From NCBI RefSeq assembly GCF_000787855.1, contig NZ_BBPQ01000047.1, positions 1 through 60,689 on the forward strand: a DNA stretch of 60,689 nt, in the 5' to 3' direction. This DNA comes from Streptacidiphilus anmyonensis. Lineage in GTDB: Bacteria > Actinomycetota > Actinomycetes > Streptomycetales > Streptomycetaceae. Position numbers and translations under genes: made by a program. Shown here in pieces: positions 33,629 to 42,303 of the stretch. The notes under the pieces are model-generated. The model searched no databases. It worked only from the letters and a program-made list of their open reading frames with translations, and was not told the DNA's origin. The stretch's first letter is position 1, and each line of letters opens with the position of its first letter.

Positions 33629-34153
33629 GGGGTCCTCCAGGCTGATGGACCGACGTGCGGACGGGACGGGTGAGCACCCGGCACACGCTCGGATATCGGT
33701 GGCCGGGAGCCGGCGGTGGTGGTGCCGGGCACAGCATCCAGACTGCGGCCGGGACGGAGGACGGACATCCGGGTCGACCCCCCACCTTTACGGCGCGCCC
33801 GCCCGGCGGGGTCGGGACCGATGCGGGACTGTTGCGGGACTGGTTCGGGACATGGGGGTCATGCCGTCGTTCCGCCTGCTTCGCCGCAGGTGGGAAGAGA
33901 GGGGGGCGCGCGGGGGACATGGGGGCGTCGGGTCCGGCAGCGGGGGCGGTCGGCCGTCGTCGGGAGGCGGCGCCGCTTGCCGCGCGCACCCTCCCTCCTC
34001 TGGGAAGGCTCGGCAGAACCGCAGTTCAACGGGGTCGCGTGGGGGAACGACGGCCGCGGGTGGGGTGCGACTCCCCACCCACTCGAGGATCGCTTGAGAA
34101 TATGGGGGCTGCACCCCCATGTGGGGGCCGCGCGGCTCTGCGACGTTGTTCTC
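33629..34153. promoter_or_regulatory. 525-bp divergent regulatory region between LuxR operon and lanM
   Basis: No convincing gene is seen here. The region holds the ribosome site of the LuxR operon (GGAGGACC, right-hand side of its start), an 11-bp-phased direct-repeat array (separate entry), several poly-G/poly-C tracts and a hairpin ATGGGGG (34102-34108) / CCCCCAT (34114-34120) 34 bp before the lanM start. The lanM frame stays open through it without family similarity. Confidence 0.6.
33812..33851 (+). promoter_or_regulatory. Four heptamer direct repeats with 11-bp period (SARP-box-like)
   Basis: TCGGGAC (33812-33818), GCGGGAC (33823-33829), GCGGGAC (33834-33840), TCGGGAC (33845-33851), each separated by 4 bp. 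Heptamers every 11 bp on one face of the helix is the architecture bound by Streptomyces antibiotic regulatory proteins. A weaker pair with GGAC in the same 11-bp phase lies at 33752 and 33763. No SARP gene is in the window. Confidence 0.7.
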
Positions 34154-37100
34154 GTGACCGAACGCACCGCACTCCTCGAATCCCGGAACGCCGGCCTGCC
34201 GCAGTGGTGGTGGGCGCGGGGCCTGACCCTCTGTGAGCGGCTCGCCGCTCCGGGCGCCCCGACGGTGGACCGGACCGCGCGCCTTCGCCTGGACGCGCTG
34301 CGGACCGTCCCGTGGGCCTCCGCCCACACGGACGGGCTCGCCGCCCGGCTGACCGCGCTCGGCCTCGGGGACGAGCTGGCGCGGGCCCTCGGCGAGGAGC
34401 AGCCGGAGCGTCTGGCGGCGCGGACCGCCAAGCCGCGCTGGGTGGAGGCGATCGAGCGCGCCCTCGAGGCGGCGCCGGAGCGCCCGGAGGACCACGACAC
34501 CTCCCGCACTGACGACTCCGACGGCGCTGACGACTCCGACGGAGCCGGCGAGGCTGACGGGGCAGCGGTCTTCGTGCCCGTCCTGCGGCCGCTGATCGGC
34601 TGCGCCTGGGCGGAGGTCAAGGAGCAGGCGGCTCTGGCGCCCGAGGAGCGGCGCGTCGTGCGGACCGCGTTCGAGGAGCGCCTCGGCGCCCAGCTCGTCC
34701 GCCTCGCGGCGCGGACCCTGGTGACGGAGCTGCACCGGGCGCGGCGGGCCGGCGAGTTGGCGGGATCGACCTCCCGGGAGCGGTTCGCGGCCTTCACGGC
34801 CGAACTCGGCACCCGCGCCGGTCTGGCCCGGCTGTTCGCCGCCTACCCGGTCCTGGCCCGGCTGCTGGGGCAGACCTGCCTCGACGCGGCCGACGCCGCC
34901 GCCGAACTGACGGCACGTCTTCACCGCGACCGCAAGGATCTCGTCGCCGAGCTGTTCGACGGCGTCGACCCCGGCCCGCTGACCGGTCTGGACCTCGGGC
35001 GCGGCGACGCGCACCAGGGCGACCGCAGCGTGACCGTGCTCACCTTCGCCGACGGCCGTCGCACGGTCTGCAAGCCGCGTCCGCTGGAGCAGCACGCGCT
35101 GCTGGACGAGTTGGTCGCCTGGCTGGACGGCAAGGTGCCCGGCCTCGGTCTGCGCACCGCCCGCACGCTGCGTCGACCCGGCTACGGTTGGCTGGAGTTC
35201 GTCGAGCACCGCTGGTGCGACACCACCGCCGAGGCGGACCGCTTCTACCGCCGCCAGGGCGCGCTGCTGGCCCTGCTCTACGCGGTCGACGGCGCCGACA
35301 TGCACTACGAGAACGTCATCGCCTGCGGCGACCAGCCCGTGCTGGTGGACGCCGAGACGCTGCTGCACGGCGGCCTGCCCCAGGCCACCACCGTCGGCCA
35401 CGACCCCGCAGCCCAGGCACTTCAGGCATCCGTCCAGCGGACCTGTCTGCTTCCCACGCTGCTGATCGGCGAGCAGGGCGCACTGGACATCTCGGCTCTG
35501 GGCCGGGTCGACTCCGGGGCCTACCCGAGCGCCTGCCTGCGCTGGGAGCACGCGGGCACCGACCTGATGCGCGCCGTGCGCGGCGGAGCCGACAGCCCGG
35601 CGGCGCAGAACCAGCCGCTGCCGCAGGGGCTGGCCGCCGCCCCGACCGACCACCGCGCCGCGCTGCTGGCGGGGTTCCGCCTGGGCTACGACGCCGTCGC
35701 CGCGCACCGCGACGAACTGCTGGGCGTCGACGGCCCGTTGGCGCGCTGGTCGGACGCTCCGGGACGGCTGATCGTACGGGCGACCCGGCTCTACACGACC
35801 CTCCTGGACGAGTCGACCCACCCGGACCTGCTGCGCGACGCGCTGGCCAGGGACGCGGTCTTCGCGGTGCTGTGGACCGAGTCGGCCCAGGACCCGGCCC
35901 GGCAGCGGCTGGTGGAGTACGAGATCGCCGACCTGTGGCGCGGCGACGTGCCGCTGTTCACCCACCGTCCCGACCGGACGGCCGTGTGGACCTCCGGCGG
36001 CGTCGGCGTGGACGCGGTCCTGCCGGTACCGGCCCTGACGGCCGTGCACGCCAAGATCGCGGCGATGGGCGAGGTCGACCGGTACGACCAGGAGTGGGTC
36101 ATCGCCGCCTCCCTGGCCGTCTCCGCCGCCACCGCGGGCTCGGGAGGACCGCGGTCGCAGCTGCTGCCCCCCTCGGCCCCGGCCGTCGTGCCGCCCACCC
36201 GGGGGCGGTTGCTCGCCGCCGCCTGCGGCGTCGCGGACGAGCTCGTGGCCCGTGCGGTGCGTACCGGGGACCGCGCCAACTGGCTCGGTCTGGAGCAGGT
36301 CGTGGGCGCCCACTGGGCGGTGCTGCCGATGGGCGGCGGGCTCGCCCAGGGCTACACCGGCGTGGCCCTCTTCCTCGCGCAGGCCGGACGGCTGGTCGGG
36401 GCAGACCGCTATCTCGACCTCGCCCGCGCCGTGCTGCGCCCGCTGCCCTCGCTGCTGCGCGCCCTCGCGCTGGACCCGGAGCTGAGCCTGGCCGCCGGGC
36501 CGGGCGCGCTCGACGGGATCGGCGGCATCGTCCACGCGCTGCTTCGGCTGCGTGAACTGCTGGGCGACCGCGAGGCGTTCGAGGACGCGTCAGCGGATGA
36601 CTGCCTGGACCTGGCGCTGGCCGCGCTGGCCCACGCCGTCGCCGGACCGGCGGCGGCGCCGGCCGAGGGAGCGGACACCGACGGGACGGCCGCCGACGGG
36701 TTGGCCACCGGGCTCGCCGGGGCGCTCGCCGCCGCGGTCGCCGCCTGGCAGGCGACCGGCTCCGCACAGGCGGCGGAGCTGGCCCGGGCCGTCGCCGACA
36801 CGCTCCTCGACCGCCTCGCCGCCCGGTCCGCCGCCGGCACCACCTGCGTGCCGGGCCTCGCCGATGGCGACGCCGGGATCGGCTGGGCGCTCACCCGCTA
36901 CGCCGCCGCGCACGGCGACGTGCCCGAGGTCGCCCGGCACGCCGCCGTGGGGGCGGAGCTGCTCCGCACCGCGCTGGCCGCGGCCCGGGCGGGCGTCGAA
37001 GACGCCTCCTGGGACTCCGGTCTGGCCGGCGTCGTCCTCGCTGTCGCGGACTCCAGCGACGCCCGCGGCGTGGACGTGGAGCCGGCCGAGGAGCTGGCTG

Positions 37101-37429
37101 CGGCCGTGGACGCCGGCGCCGGCCGGCTGCTCCCCGTGGACCAGAGCCTCGGCCGGGGCGCGCTCGGCGCGCTGGAGGCGCTGGGCCTCCTGGCGCGACG
37201 CGGCAGCGCCGCCGCCCGCACGGCGCTCGACCGCCGCAGCGGCGAGCTGCTGGGCGCGGTGGAGCTGCTCGGCCCCCGCTGCGGGACGCCCGACCAGGTG
37301 CCCACCCCCGGCCTGCTCAACGGCCTGGCCGGCATCGGCTACGGACTGCTCCGGCTCGCCTGCCCCGACGACGTCCCCTTCCCGCTGCTGCCGTCACCGG
37401 CCGCGACCTGGACCGCACCGCACTGCTGA
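34154..37429 (+). CDS. lanM: Class II lanthipeptide synthetase (LanM) with degenerate cyclase domain
   Basis: 1091 residues from the GTG at 34154 (VTERTALLES); no strong ribosome site, so the start is uncertain by a few codons. The dehydratase half (~130-620) keeps the kinase/lyase residues: Asp285 and His287 in GDAHQG, Lys in VCKPR, Asp382/His384/Asn387 in DMHYEN, Asp399/Glu401 in DAETLLH, and Arg/Thr in VRATRLY. The C-terminal LanC-like half (~680-1091) aligns over all its Gly-rich repeats but lacks every key residue: the family GLAHG is GLADG (Asp904), WCxG is WDSG (Asp954) and SLCHG is SLGRG (Gly1000-Arg1001). So the zinc ligands and catalytic His are gone. It should phosphorylate and eliminate Ser/Thr but not form thioether rings by the known mechanism. 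Confidence 0.9.
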   Translation: MTERTALLESRNAGLPQWWWARGLTLCERLAAPGAPTVDRTARLRLDALRTVPWASAHTDGLAARLTALGLGDELARALGEEQPERLAARTAKPRWVEAIERALEAAPERPEDHDTSRTDDSDGADDSDGAGEADGAAVFVPVLRPLIGCAWAEVKEQAALAPEERRVVRTAFEERLGAQLVRLAARTLVTELHRARRAGELAGSTSRERFAAFTAELGTRAGLARLFAAYPVLARLLGQTCLDAADAAAELTARLHRDRKDLVAELFDGVDPGPLTGLDLGRGDAHQGDRSVTVLTFADGRRTVCKPRPLEQHALLDELVAWLDGKVPGLGLRTARTLRRPGYGWLEFVEHRWCDTTAEADRFYRRQGALLALLYAVDGADMHYENVIACGDQPVLVDAETLLHGGLPQATTVGHDPAAQALQASVQRTCLLPTLLIGEQGALDISALGRVDSGAYPSACLRWEHAGTDLMRAVRGGADSPAAQNQPLPQGLAAAPTDHRAALLAGFRLGYDAVAAHRDELLGVDGPLARWSDAPGRLIVRATRLYTTLLDESTHPDLLRDALARDAVFAVLWTESAQDPARQRLVEYEIADLWRGDVPLFTHRPDRTAVWTSGGVGVDAVLPVPALTAVHAKIAAMGEVDRYDQEWVIAASLAVSAATAGSGGPRSQLLPPSAPAVVPPTRGRLLAAACGVADELVARAVRTGDRANWLGLEQVVGAHWAVLPMGGGLAQGYTGVALFLAQAGRLVGADRYLDLARAVLRPLPSLLRALALDPELSLAAGPGALDGIGGIVHALLRLRELLGDREAFEDASADDCLDLALAALAHAVAGPAAAPAEGADTDGTAADGLATGLAGALAAAVAAWQATGSAQAAELARAVADTLLDRLAARSAAGTTCVPGLADGDAGIGWALTRYAAAHGDVPEVARHAAVGAELLRTALAAARAGVEDASWDSGLAGVVLAVADSSDARGVDVEPAEELAAAVDAGAGRLLPVDQSLGRGALGALEALGLLARRGSAAARTALDRRSGELLGAVELLGPRCGTPDQVPTPGLLNGLAGIGYGLLRLACPDDVPFPLLPSPAATWTAPHC

Positions 37430-37456
37430 CCGCACCACCGCACCGCACTGCTGACC
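37412..37456 (+). repeat. 25-bp tandem duplication spanning the lanM stop
   Basis: ACCGCACCGCACTGCTGACC occurs at 37412-37431 and again at 37437-37456, so the last codons and stop of lanM are duplicated just downstream. A replication-slippage product. Confidence 0.8.
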
Positions 37457-37565
37457 ACACCGCACCGCACCGCCGGACCGCTCCGCTGGAGCGCGTCACC
37501 CGAAGCCCGACCCGCCACCGTCCTCTGCCGCCGTGACCGCGCAGAACCCACGAAAGGGAATCCCG

Positions 37566-37781
37566 ATGAACCAGATCTCCACCGCCGCGACCGTCGAGAC
37601 CGAGCTCTCCGCCGAGGCCGTGGACGCGACGGAGCAGGACCCCGCGGGCGGGATCACCCTCTCGGGTCGCAACCGGGTCTGCGCCCGCGCCCGGGTGCTG
37701 GCGGGCCTCGTGCTGACCAGCGGTCTCGTGGTCGCGCTCAGCACCATCGACACCTCGGTCTCCGCGCCGCACATCTCCTGA
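37566..37781 (+). CDS. Candidate RiPP precursor peptide (LanA-like)
   Basis: 71 residues from the ATG at 37566 with GAAAGGGAA upstream, 136 bp after lanM on the same strand. The N-terminal part (1-29) is acidic, rich in Glu/Ala/Thr, and ends in DPAGG, a typical class II leader cleavage site. The putative core (30-71) contains Ser/Thr at ten positions, a single Cys39, a basic stretch (GRNRVCARAR) and a 20-residue hydrophobic segment, ending SAPHIS. One Cys allows at most one thioether, which suits the neighbour enzyme lacking cyclase residues. No C39 peptidase/transporter is seen. An alternative is an unrelated small membrane peptide. Confidence 0.62.
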   Translation: MNQISTAATVETELSAEAVDATEQDPAGGITLSGRNRVCARARVLAGLVLTSGLVVALSTIDTSVSAPHIS

Positions 37782-37812
37782 TCGGGAATCAGGTAAGAAC
37801 TCGGCATATCGG

Positions 37813-37852
37813 GCGAGGGCACTGATCCGCTTGTGCGGGTCGGTGCCCTCGC
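37813..37852 (+). terminator. Terminator after the candidate precursor gene
   Basis: GCGAGGGCAC (37813-37822) and GTGCCCTCGC (37843-37852) pair perfectly. Inside, CCGC/GCGG extends the stem around a TTGT loop, giving an almost 20-bp hairpin with one internal mismatch zone. It closes the lanM-precursor unit. Confidence 0.85.
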
Positions 37853-37926
37853 TTCGTCACAGGTCCTCCACAATGACCGTCCGCAGTCTGCCGTCGACGT
37901 GCACCTATCAACTACGATCAGCGATC

Positions 37927-40881
37927 ATGCGTTCTCAGGCGGCACGCGTCATCGGACGCGATACCCAGCTGGGGCACCTGCGGCAGGCACTCGAGGATGC
38001 CCGCCAGGGCCGTGGCGGCGCCGTCTTCATCGTCGGCGAGGCCGGGGTGGGTAAGTCCCGCCTCGCGGCGGAGGCGGCCGGCGAGGCGTTCACCGCCGGC
38101 ATGCGGGTCCTGCGCGGACGCAGCACCGCCACCGGCCCCACCGTGCCGTTCCGGCCGCTGACCGAGGCGCTGATGTCGCTGTTCCGCAGCGGCGAGCCGA
38201 TCGACGACCAGGCGCTCGGCCCCTACCGGCCGGTCCTCGGCCGCCTCATACCCGAGTGGAGCGTCGGGGACCACGAGAACAGCTCCATGGTGATCCTCGG
38301 CGAGGCCGTGCTGCGCCTGCTGATCGCGGCCGGGCGCGGTCGAGGCCAACTGCTGCTCCTGGAGGACCTGCACGAGGCCGACCCGGAGACGCTCGCCGTC
38401 GTCGAGTACCTCGTCGACAACCTCGAGTACACGCCCGTGACGCTGCTGGCGACGATCCGCACCGAGTTCAGCGACGCCCTCGACCTCGCCTCCGCCGCCC
38501 GGCGGCGCGGCACCGGCACCGTTCTGGACCTGCCGCCGCTGACTCGGCCCCAGGTCCAGGAGCTGATCGCGGTCGGCCTCGGCGTCGAGCCCGCGCACGT
38601 GCCCGAACCGGTGCTGGAACGGCTGTGGGACGACAGCTCCGGCAGTCCGTTCCTGGTGGAGGAGCTGCTCCAGTCGCTGGTCGGCGGCGGCGCGCTGGTG
38701 CAGGGCCTGGACGGCTGGCGGGTCGTCGGCGACCTGCGCAGCGACGTGTCCGGCTCGCTGGCCCGAGGCATCCTGCGGCGGATCGACCGGCTGGGCCCGC
38801 AGGGCCTCGCCCTGCTGTCGGCGGCGGCCGTGCTCGGCCGCCGGTTCCCGCTGACGGTGCTCCAGCGGATGACCGGCATCGACGACCGGAGCCTGCTCAG
38901 CCACCTGCACGCGGGCGTCGCCGCGCAGCTGGTGCTGCCCGACGAGCCCGCGCCGGACTGGTACGCCTTCCGCCACTCGCTCACCCCGGAGGCGCTGTTC
39001 ACGCAGCTCACCCCCGACAACCGGGCGCAGCTCGCGCACCGGGCGGCGGACGCGGTCGAGGAACTGCACCCGAGACTCACCGGCGAGTGGTGCCCGCTCG
39101 CCGCCGAACTGCGCCTCCAGGCAGGGCAGGAGGCCGAGGCGGGCCGCCTCTACGCCGAGGCCGGACGCCGCGCCCTGGCGGACGGGGCGATCGGCTCCGC
39201 CGTCGCCCTGCTGGACCGGGCCGAACGCCTGCTGAGCGGCCTGGACGACGCCGTCGCCCGCGCCGAGGTGCTCGAGTCGCTGCTGCCCGCCCTCGCCGAG
39301 GCCGGGGAGTTCGGGCGCGCCTTCGACCTGGCCGAGCACCTGCGCGAGCTCGGCGGCGCCGGCCTCAGCCGGTCGCGGGTCGCGGCGCTGCACACCCGCC
39401 TCGCCAAGGTGGCGCACACGGCCGGGCGTTGGGTCGACGGAAACCGCCAGGTCGCGCTCGCCCGCGACGCCCTCGGCCCGCTCGCGGACGAGGCCGACGT
39501 GGCGCCCGTCGACGTGGTCGCGGCCTATCTGGCGCTGGACACCCCAGGCCCTGACCGCACCCAGTTCGCCGAGAAGCTCGCCCGCTCCGCGGTGGAGGTC
39601 GCCGAGCGGCACGAACTGTCCATCGTCGCCTGCCAGGGCTGGGAGCTGCTCGCCGTCGTCGCCAGGGAACGCGACCCGGAGGAGGCCCAGTCCGTCCTGG
39701 AACGCGCGCTGGGCGCGGCCGAACGGCACCGGCTGCCGCTCCAGCGCCTGTACGCGCTCACGCGCATCGGCGGCAACGGCTGGCTGGCCGAGACCGACCC
39801 CACCGGGCTGCGCACCGCCCGGGAGGAGGCGCTGCGCCTCGGCGCGGCCACCATCGTCTACACCATCGACGGCATCCTGATCCTCGACTCGGTGCTCCGC
39901 GGCGAGTTCGACCGCGCGCGGGAGGCGGCGGAGGAGTGCCTGACCGTCGTGCGCCGTCTGCGCCTGGCCCCCGCGATCCGCTACACGCTGATGGCCAGGG
40001 CCAGCGCGTCCGCGCACCTCGGCGACCGGGCCGGCATGGAGGAGGCGCTGGACGCCTTCTCGGCCTGGGACGGCGCGGGCTCCCAGGAGGAGGTGCTGGC
40101 CGTCGGCCTGGCCCGCACGTTCTGCGCGCTGATGGAGGAGGACCGCGAGCTCGCGCGCCGCGAACTCGCCGAGGTGGCCCGGCTGGAGCGGGACAACCCC
40201 AGCACGTACTACCTGAGCGGCCGGCTCGGCGTCGGCGTCCTGCTGGACGTCCTCGACGGCCGCGCCGACCACACCGCGCTGAGCGCGGCGGCGGCGACCG
40301 CCCCCGGCCGGATGCGCTGGAACCGCCAGTTCCTGGCCCTGGCCGACGCGGTCCTCCTCGGCCGCGAGGGCCGCGGGGACGCGGCGGCCGCGGCGGTGGC
40401 CCACGCCGTCCGGGAGGCGGAACCGTACCCCGTGGCCCAGCAGCTGGGCCTGCGGCTGGTGGCGGAGTCGGCCCACGCCGACGGCTGGGGCGAGCCGGTC
40501 GCGTGGCTGCGCGGGGCGGAGGTCTTCTTCCACCAACGGGAGGTGCCGACGGTCGCGAACGCGTGCAGGGCCGCGCTGCGCGGTATGGGTGTGTCGGTGC
40601 AGCAGCACCGCAGCGGGGCGGACCGCATACCCGAAGGTCTTCGGGCGCAGGGGGTCACGGTCCGCGAGTACGAGGTGTTCGTGGTGCTGGCGGAGCGGCT
40701 GGGCAACAAGGACATCGCGGAGCGGCTGTACATCTCGCCGCGGACGGTGGAGAAGCACATCGCCGCTCTGATCGCGAAGACGGGAGCCACCAACAGAGCC
40801 GCACTGTGTGCACTGTCGGCAACTGTTCAGGGGCGCGGGGAACTGCGTGACAAGCCACCCGGGGCAGTCGGTCCTCGCTGA
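37927..40881 (+). CDS. LAL-family (large ATP-binding LuxR) transcriptional activator
   Basis: 984 residues. N-terminal AAA-type ATPase with Walker A GEAGVGKS near residue 40 and Walker B LLLLEDLHEAD near 145, a long tetratricopeptide-like helical middle, and a C-terminal LuxR HTH (VTVREYEVFVVLAERLGNKDIAERL, then SPRTVEKHIAALIAK). LAL proteins are pathway-specific activators in actinomycetes. ATG at 37927 follows the terminator; in-frame codons further upstream lie inside the hairpin. Its last ~20 codons are contributed by a dispersed repeat element (40828-40956). It may control the lanM unit, the NRPS genes or both. Confidence 0.92.
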   Translation: MRSQAARVIGRDTQLGHLRQALEDARQGRGGAVFIVGEAGVGKSRLAAEAAGEAFTAGMRVLRGRSTATGPTVPFRPLTEALMSLFRSGEPIDDQALGPYRPVLGRLIPEWSVGDHENSSMVILGEAVLRLLIAAGRGRGQLLLLEDLHEADPETLAVVEYLVDNLEYTPVTLLATIRTEFSDALDLASAARRRGTGTVLDLPPLTRPQVQELIAVGLGVEPAHVPEPVLERLWDDSSGSPFLVEELLQSLVGGGALVQGLDGWRVVGDLRSDVSGSLARGILRRIDRLGPQGLALLSAAAVLGRRFPLTVLQRMTGIDDRSLLSHLHAGVAAQLVLPDEPAPDWYAFRHSLTPEALFTQLTPDNRAQLAHRAADAVEELHPRLTGEWCPLAAELRLQAGQEAEAGRLYAEAGRRALADGAIGSAVALLDRAERLLSGLDDAVARAEVLESLLPALAEAGEFGRAFDLAEHLRELGGAGLSRSRVAALHTRLAKVAHTAGRWVDGNRQVALARDALGPLADEADVAPVDVVAAYLALDTPGPDRTQFAEKLARSAVEVAERHELSIVACQGWELLAVVARERDPEEAQSVLERALGAAERHRLPLQRLYALTRIGGNGWLAETDPTGLRTAREEALRLGAATIVYTIDGILILDSVLRGEFDRAREAAEECLTVVRRLRLAPAIRYTLMARASASAHLGDRAGMEEALDAFSAWDGAGSQEEVLAVGLARTFCALMEEDRELARRELAEVARLERDNPSTYYLSGRLGVGVLLDVLDGRADHTALSAAAATAPGRMRWNRQFLALADAVLLGREGRGDAAAAAVAHAVREAEPYPVAQQLGLRLVAESAHADGWGEPVAWLRGAEVFFHQREVPTVANACRAALRGMGVSVQQHRSGADRIPEGLRAQGVTVREYEVFVVLAERLGNKDIAERLYISPRTVEKHIAALIAKTGATNRAALCALSATVQGRGELRDKPPGAVGPR

Positions 40882-40956
40882 ACAGGGCCGTCCGCGCAGG
40901 CTGGTCTCTCGCGCCCACGCGGCGGAGCCGCACATCGGCAGAGCCCCGCGCCCCTG
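40828..40956. repeat. MITE-like dispersed repeat, copy 1
   Basis: 129 bp bounded by perfect 13-bp terminal inverted repeats, CAGGGGCGCGGGG (40828-40840) and CCCCGCGCCCCTG (40944-40956). Internally it has GACAAGCCACC and GCGGCGGAGCCGC. It covers the 3' end of the LAL gene and the gap before the MFS gene. Copy 2, in opposite orientation, is at 57419-57546. Elements with these GGGGCGCGGGG ends are common in streptomycete intergenic regions. Confidence 0.85.
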
Positions 40957-40961
40957 ACGAG

Positions 40962-42239
40962 CTACCGCATGGCGCGAACCTGAGACGACGAGAGTGTGGC
41001 AAGCGCCGTCAGAGCCAGGATCACCGCCGGAAGCGCGAACAGCGCTCCCGCGCCCGTGCGCGCCAGCGCCCCGCAGGCCACGAGGGAGATCGGCGCGGCC
41101 GCGTAGCCGAGGACCATGTCCACCGAGACGACCCGGCTCAGCACCTCGCCCGGGATGTTCCGCTGGATCCAGCTCAGCCCGAAGACGCCCTGGAAGCCGA
41201 TGCCGAATCCCATCGCCAGGACCACCGCCACCGCCGCGATCGGGCTGCCCACCAGCCCGAGCGCGCTCATGCCGATGGCCAGCCAGCCCGCCAGCGCCGC
41301 GACCATCAGGCCCACGCGCGGGCTGCCCTTGACGACGCCGCCCAGCAGCGTGCCGAGCATCGCGCCGCCGGCCAGCGCGCCGTTGAGGAGGCCGAGGGTG
41401 GTGGAGCCGCCGTGGCCGGCCGCGCGGGCCAGCGTGGCGAAGCCGACCGTGAAGGGGCCCGCGTAGGAGAAGTTGACCGCGGTGTCGAGGGCGAGGATGG
41501 TGCGGATGCGCGGGTCCTTCAGGGCGAAGCCGACCCCGACGCGGATGCGGGCGCCGAGGCCTTCGCCCTTCTCGCCGGGGGCGGCGGGCTTCGGGCGGCT
41601 CGTCAGGGGACGGATGCGGGCGACCAGCAGGCCGCAGAGCGCGAAGCAGACGGCGTCGACGAGGAAGGCGACCGACGGCTGGGTGACCGCGACCACGACG
41701 CCGCCGAGCGCCGGGCCCAGCACCGCGCTGATCCGGGTGCCGGTGCCCAGCAGCGCGTTGGCCTGGGTGAGCAGCTCCTTGTCCACGACCGACGGCAGCA
41801 CCGTGACGCGCGCCGGCTGGAAGAACGCGTCCACCGCGCCGAACAGCGCGGCCGCGCCCAGCAGCATCCACAGGCCGAGCCCGCCGCCGAGGCCGGCCGC
41901 GCCGACCGCGCCCATGACCAGGGCGCGGGTGAGGCTGGAGGCGGTCATCAGCGTGCGCGGGGACCACTTGTCGCTGAGCGAGCCGCCGACCAGGGTCAGC
42001 AGGGCCCGGGGGATGGCCTGGAGGGTGAGCACGTAGCCGAGGTCGAGGGTGGAGTGGGTGACCGCGAGCGTGATCCAGGAGAAGGCGATGGTGCTGAAGC
42101 CGTCGCCGAGGAGCGAGAGGGACTGGCCGAGCCAGAGCAGACGGAAGGAACGCAGCCGGAGGGGAGCCCAGAGCCGGGGTGCCTCGGCTTCGGCTTCGGG
42201 GGCGGTGGCGGGGGCGGGTGCGGACGCGGTGGCAGCCAT
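40962..42239 (-). CDS. MFS exporter (MFS_3/EntS-like)
   Basis: 425 residues with about twelve hydrophobic helices and an Ala/Glu/Pro-rich cytosolic N-terminus. The segment RSFRLLWLGQSLSLLGDGF is typical of the EntS/MFS_3 group of siderophore and peptide exporters. Last gene of the - strand NRPS row, 64 bp after the P450; probably exports the peptide product. Confidence 0.9.
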   Translation of the reverse strand: MAATASAPAPATAPEAEAEAPRLWAPLRLRSFRLLWLGQSLSLLGDGFSTIAFSWITLAVTHSTLDLGYVLTLQAIPRALLTLVGGSLSDKWSPRTLMTASSLTRALVMGAVGAAGLGGGLGLWMLLGAAALFGAVDAFFQPARVTVLPSVVDKELLTQANALLGTGTRISAVLGPALGGVVVAVTQPSVAFLVDAVCFALCGLLVARIRPLTSRPKPAAPGEKGEGLGARIRVGVGFALKDPRIRTILALDTAVNFSYAGPFTVGFATLARAAGHGGSTTLGLLNGALAGGAMLGTLLGGVVKGSPRVGLMVAALAGWLAIGMSALGLVGSPIAAVAVVLAMGFGIGFQGVFGLSWIQRNIPGEVLSRVVSVDMVLGYAAAPISLVACGALARTGAGALFALPAVILALTALATLSSSQVRAMR

Positions 42240-42303
42240 GGTGAGGGGAGACCTTTCGTGGGGGCGCCGTCCCTGCGGACGGCGCCCCGGAGTGGAGGGG
42301 ACG

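Noticed and set aside
33716..34153. N-terminal extension of lanM by 146 codons
   Set aside because: The extension is Arg/Gly-rich with no LanM similarity and runs through the repeat array and hairpin; family similarity begins at the GTG at 34154.
40828..40956. Insertion sequence remnant with transposase
   Set aside because: No transposase frame is present in either copy; at ~129 bp it is a non-autonomous or structural repeat.
37918..41967. A ~1350-codon open frame on the - strand across the LAL and MFS genes
   Set aside because: Antisense/out-of-frame shadow of two well-supported genes; no motifs of its own.
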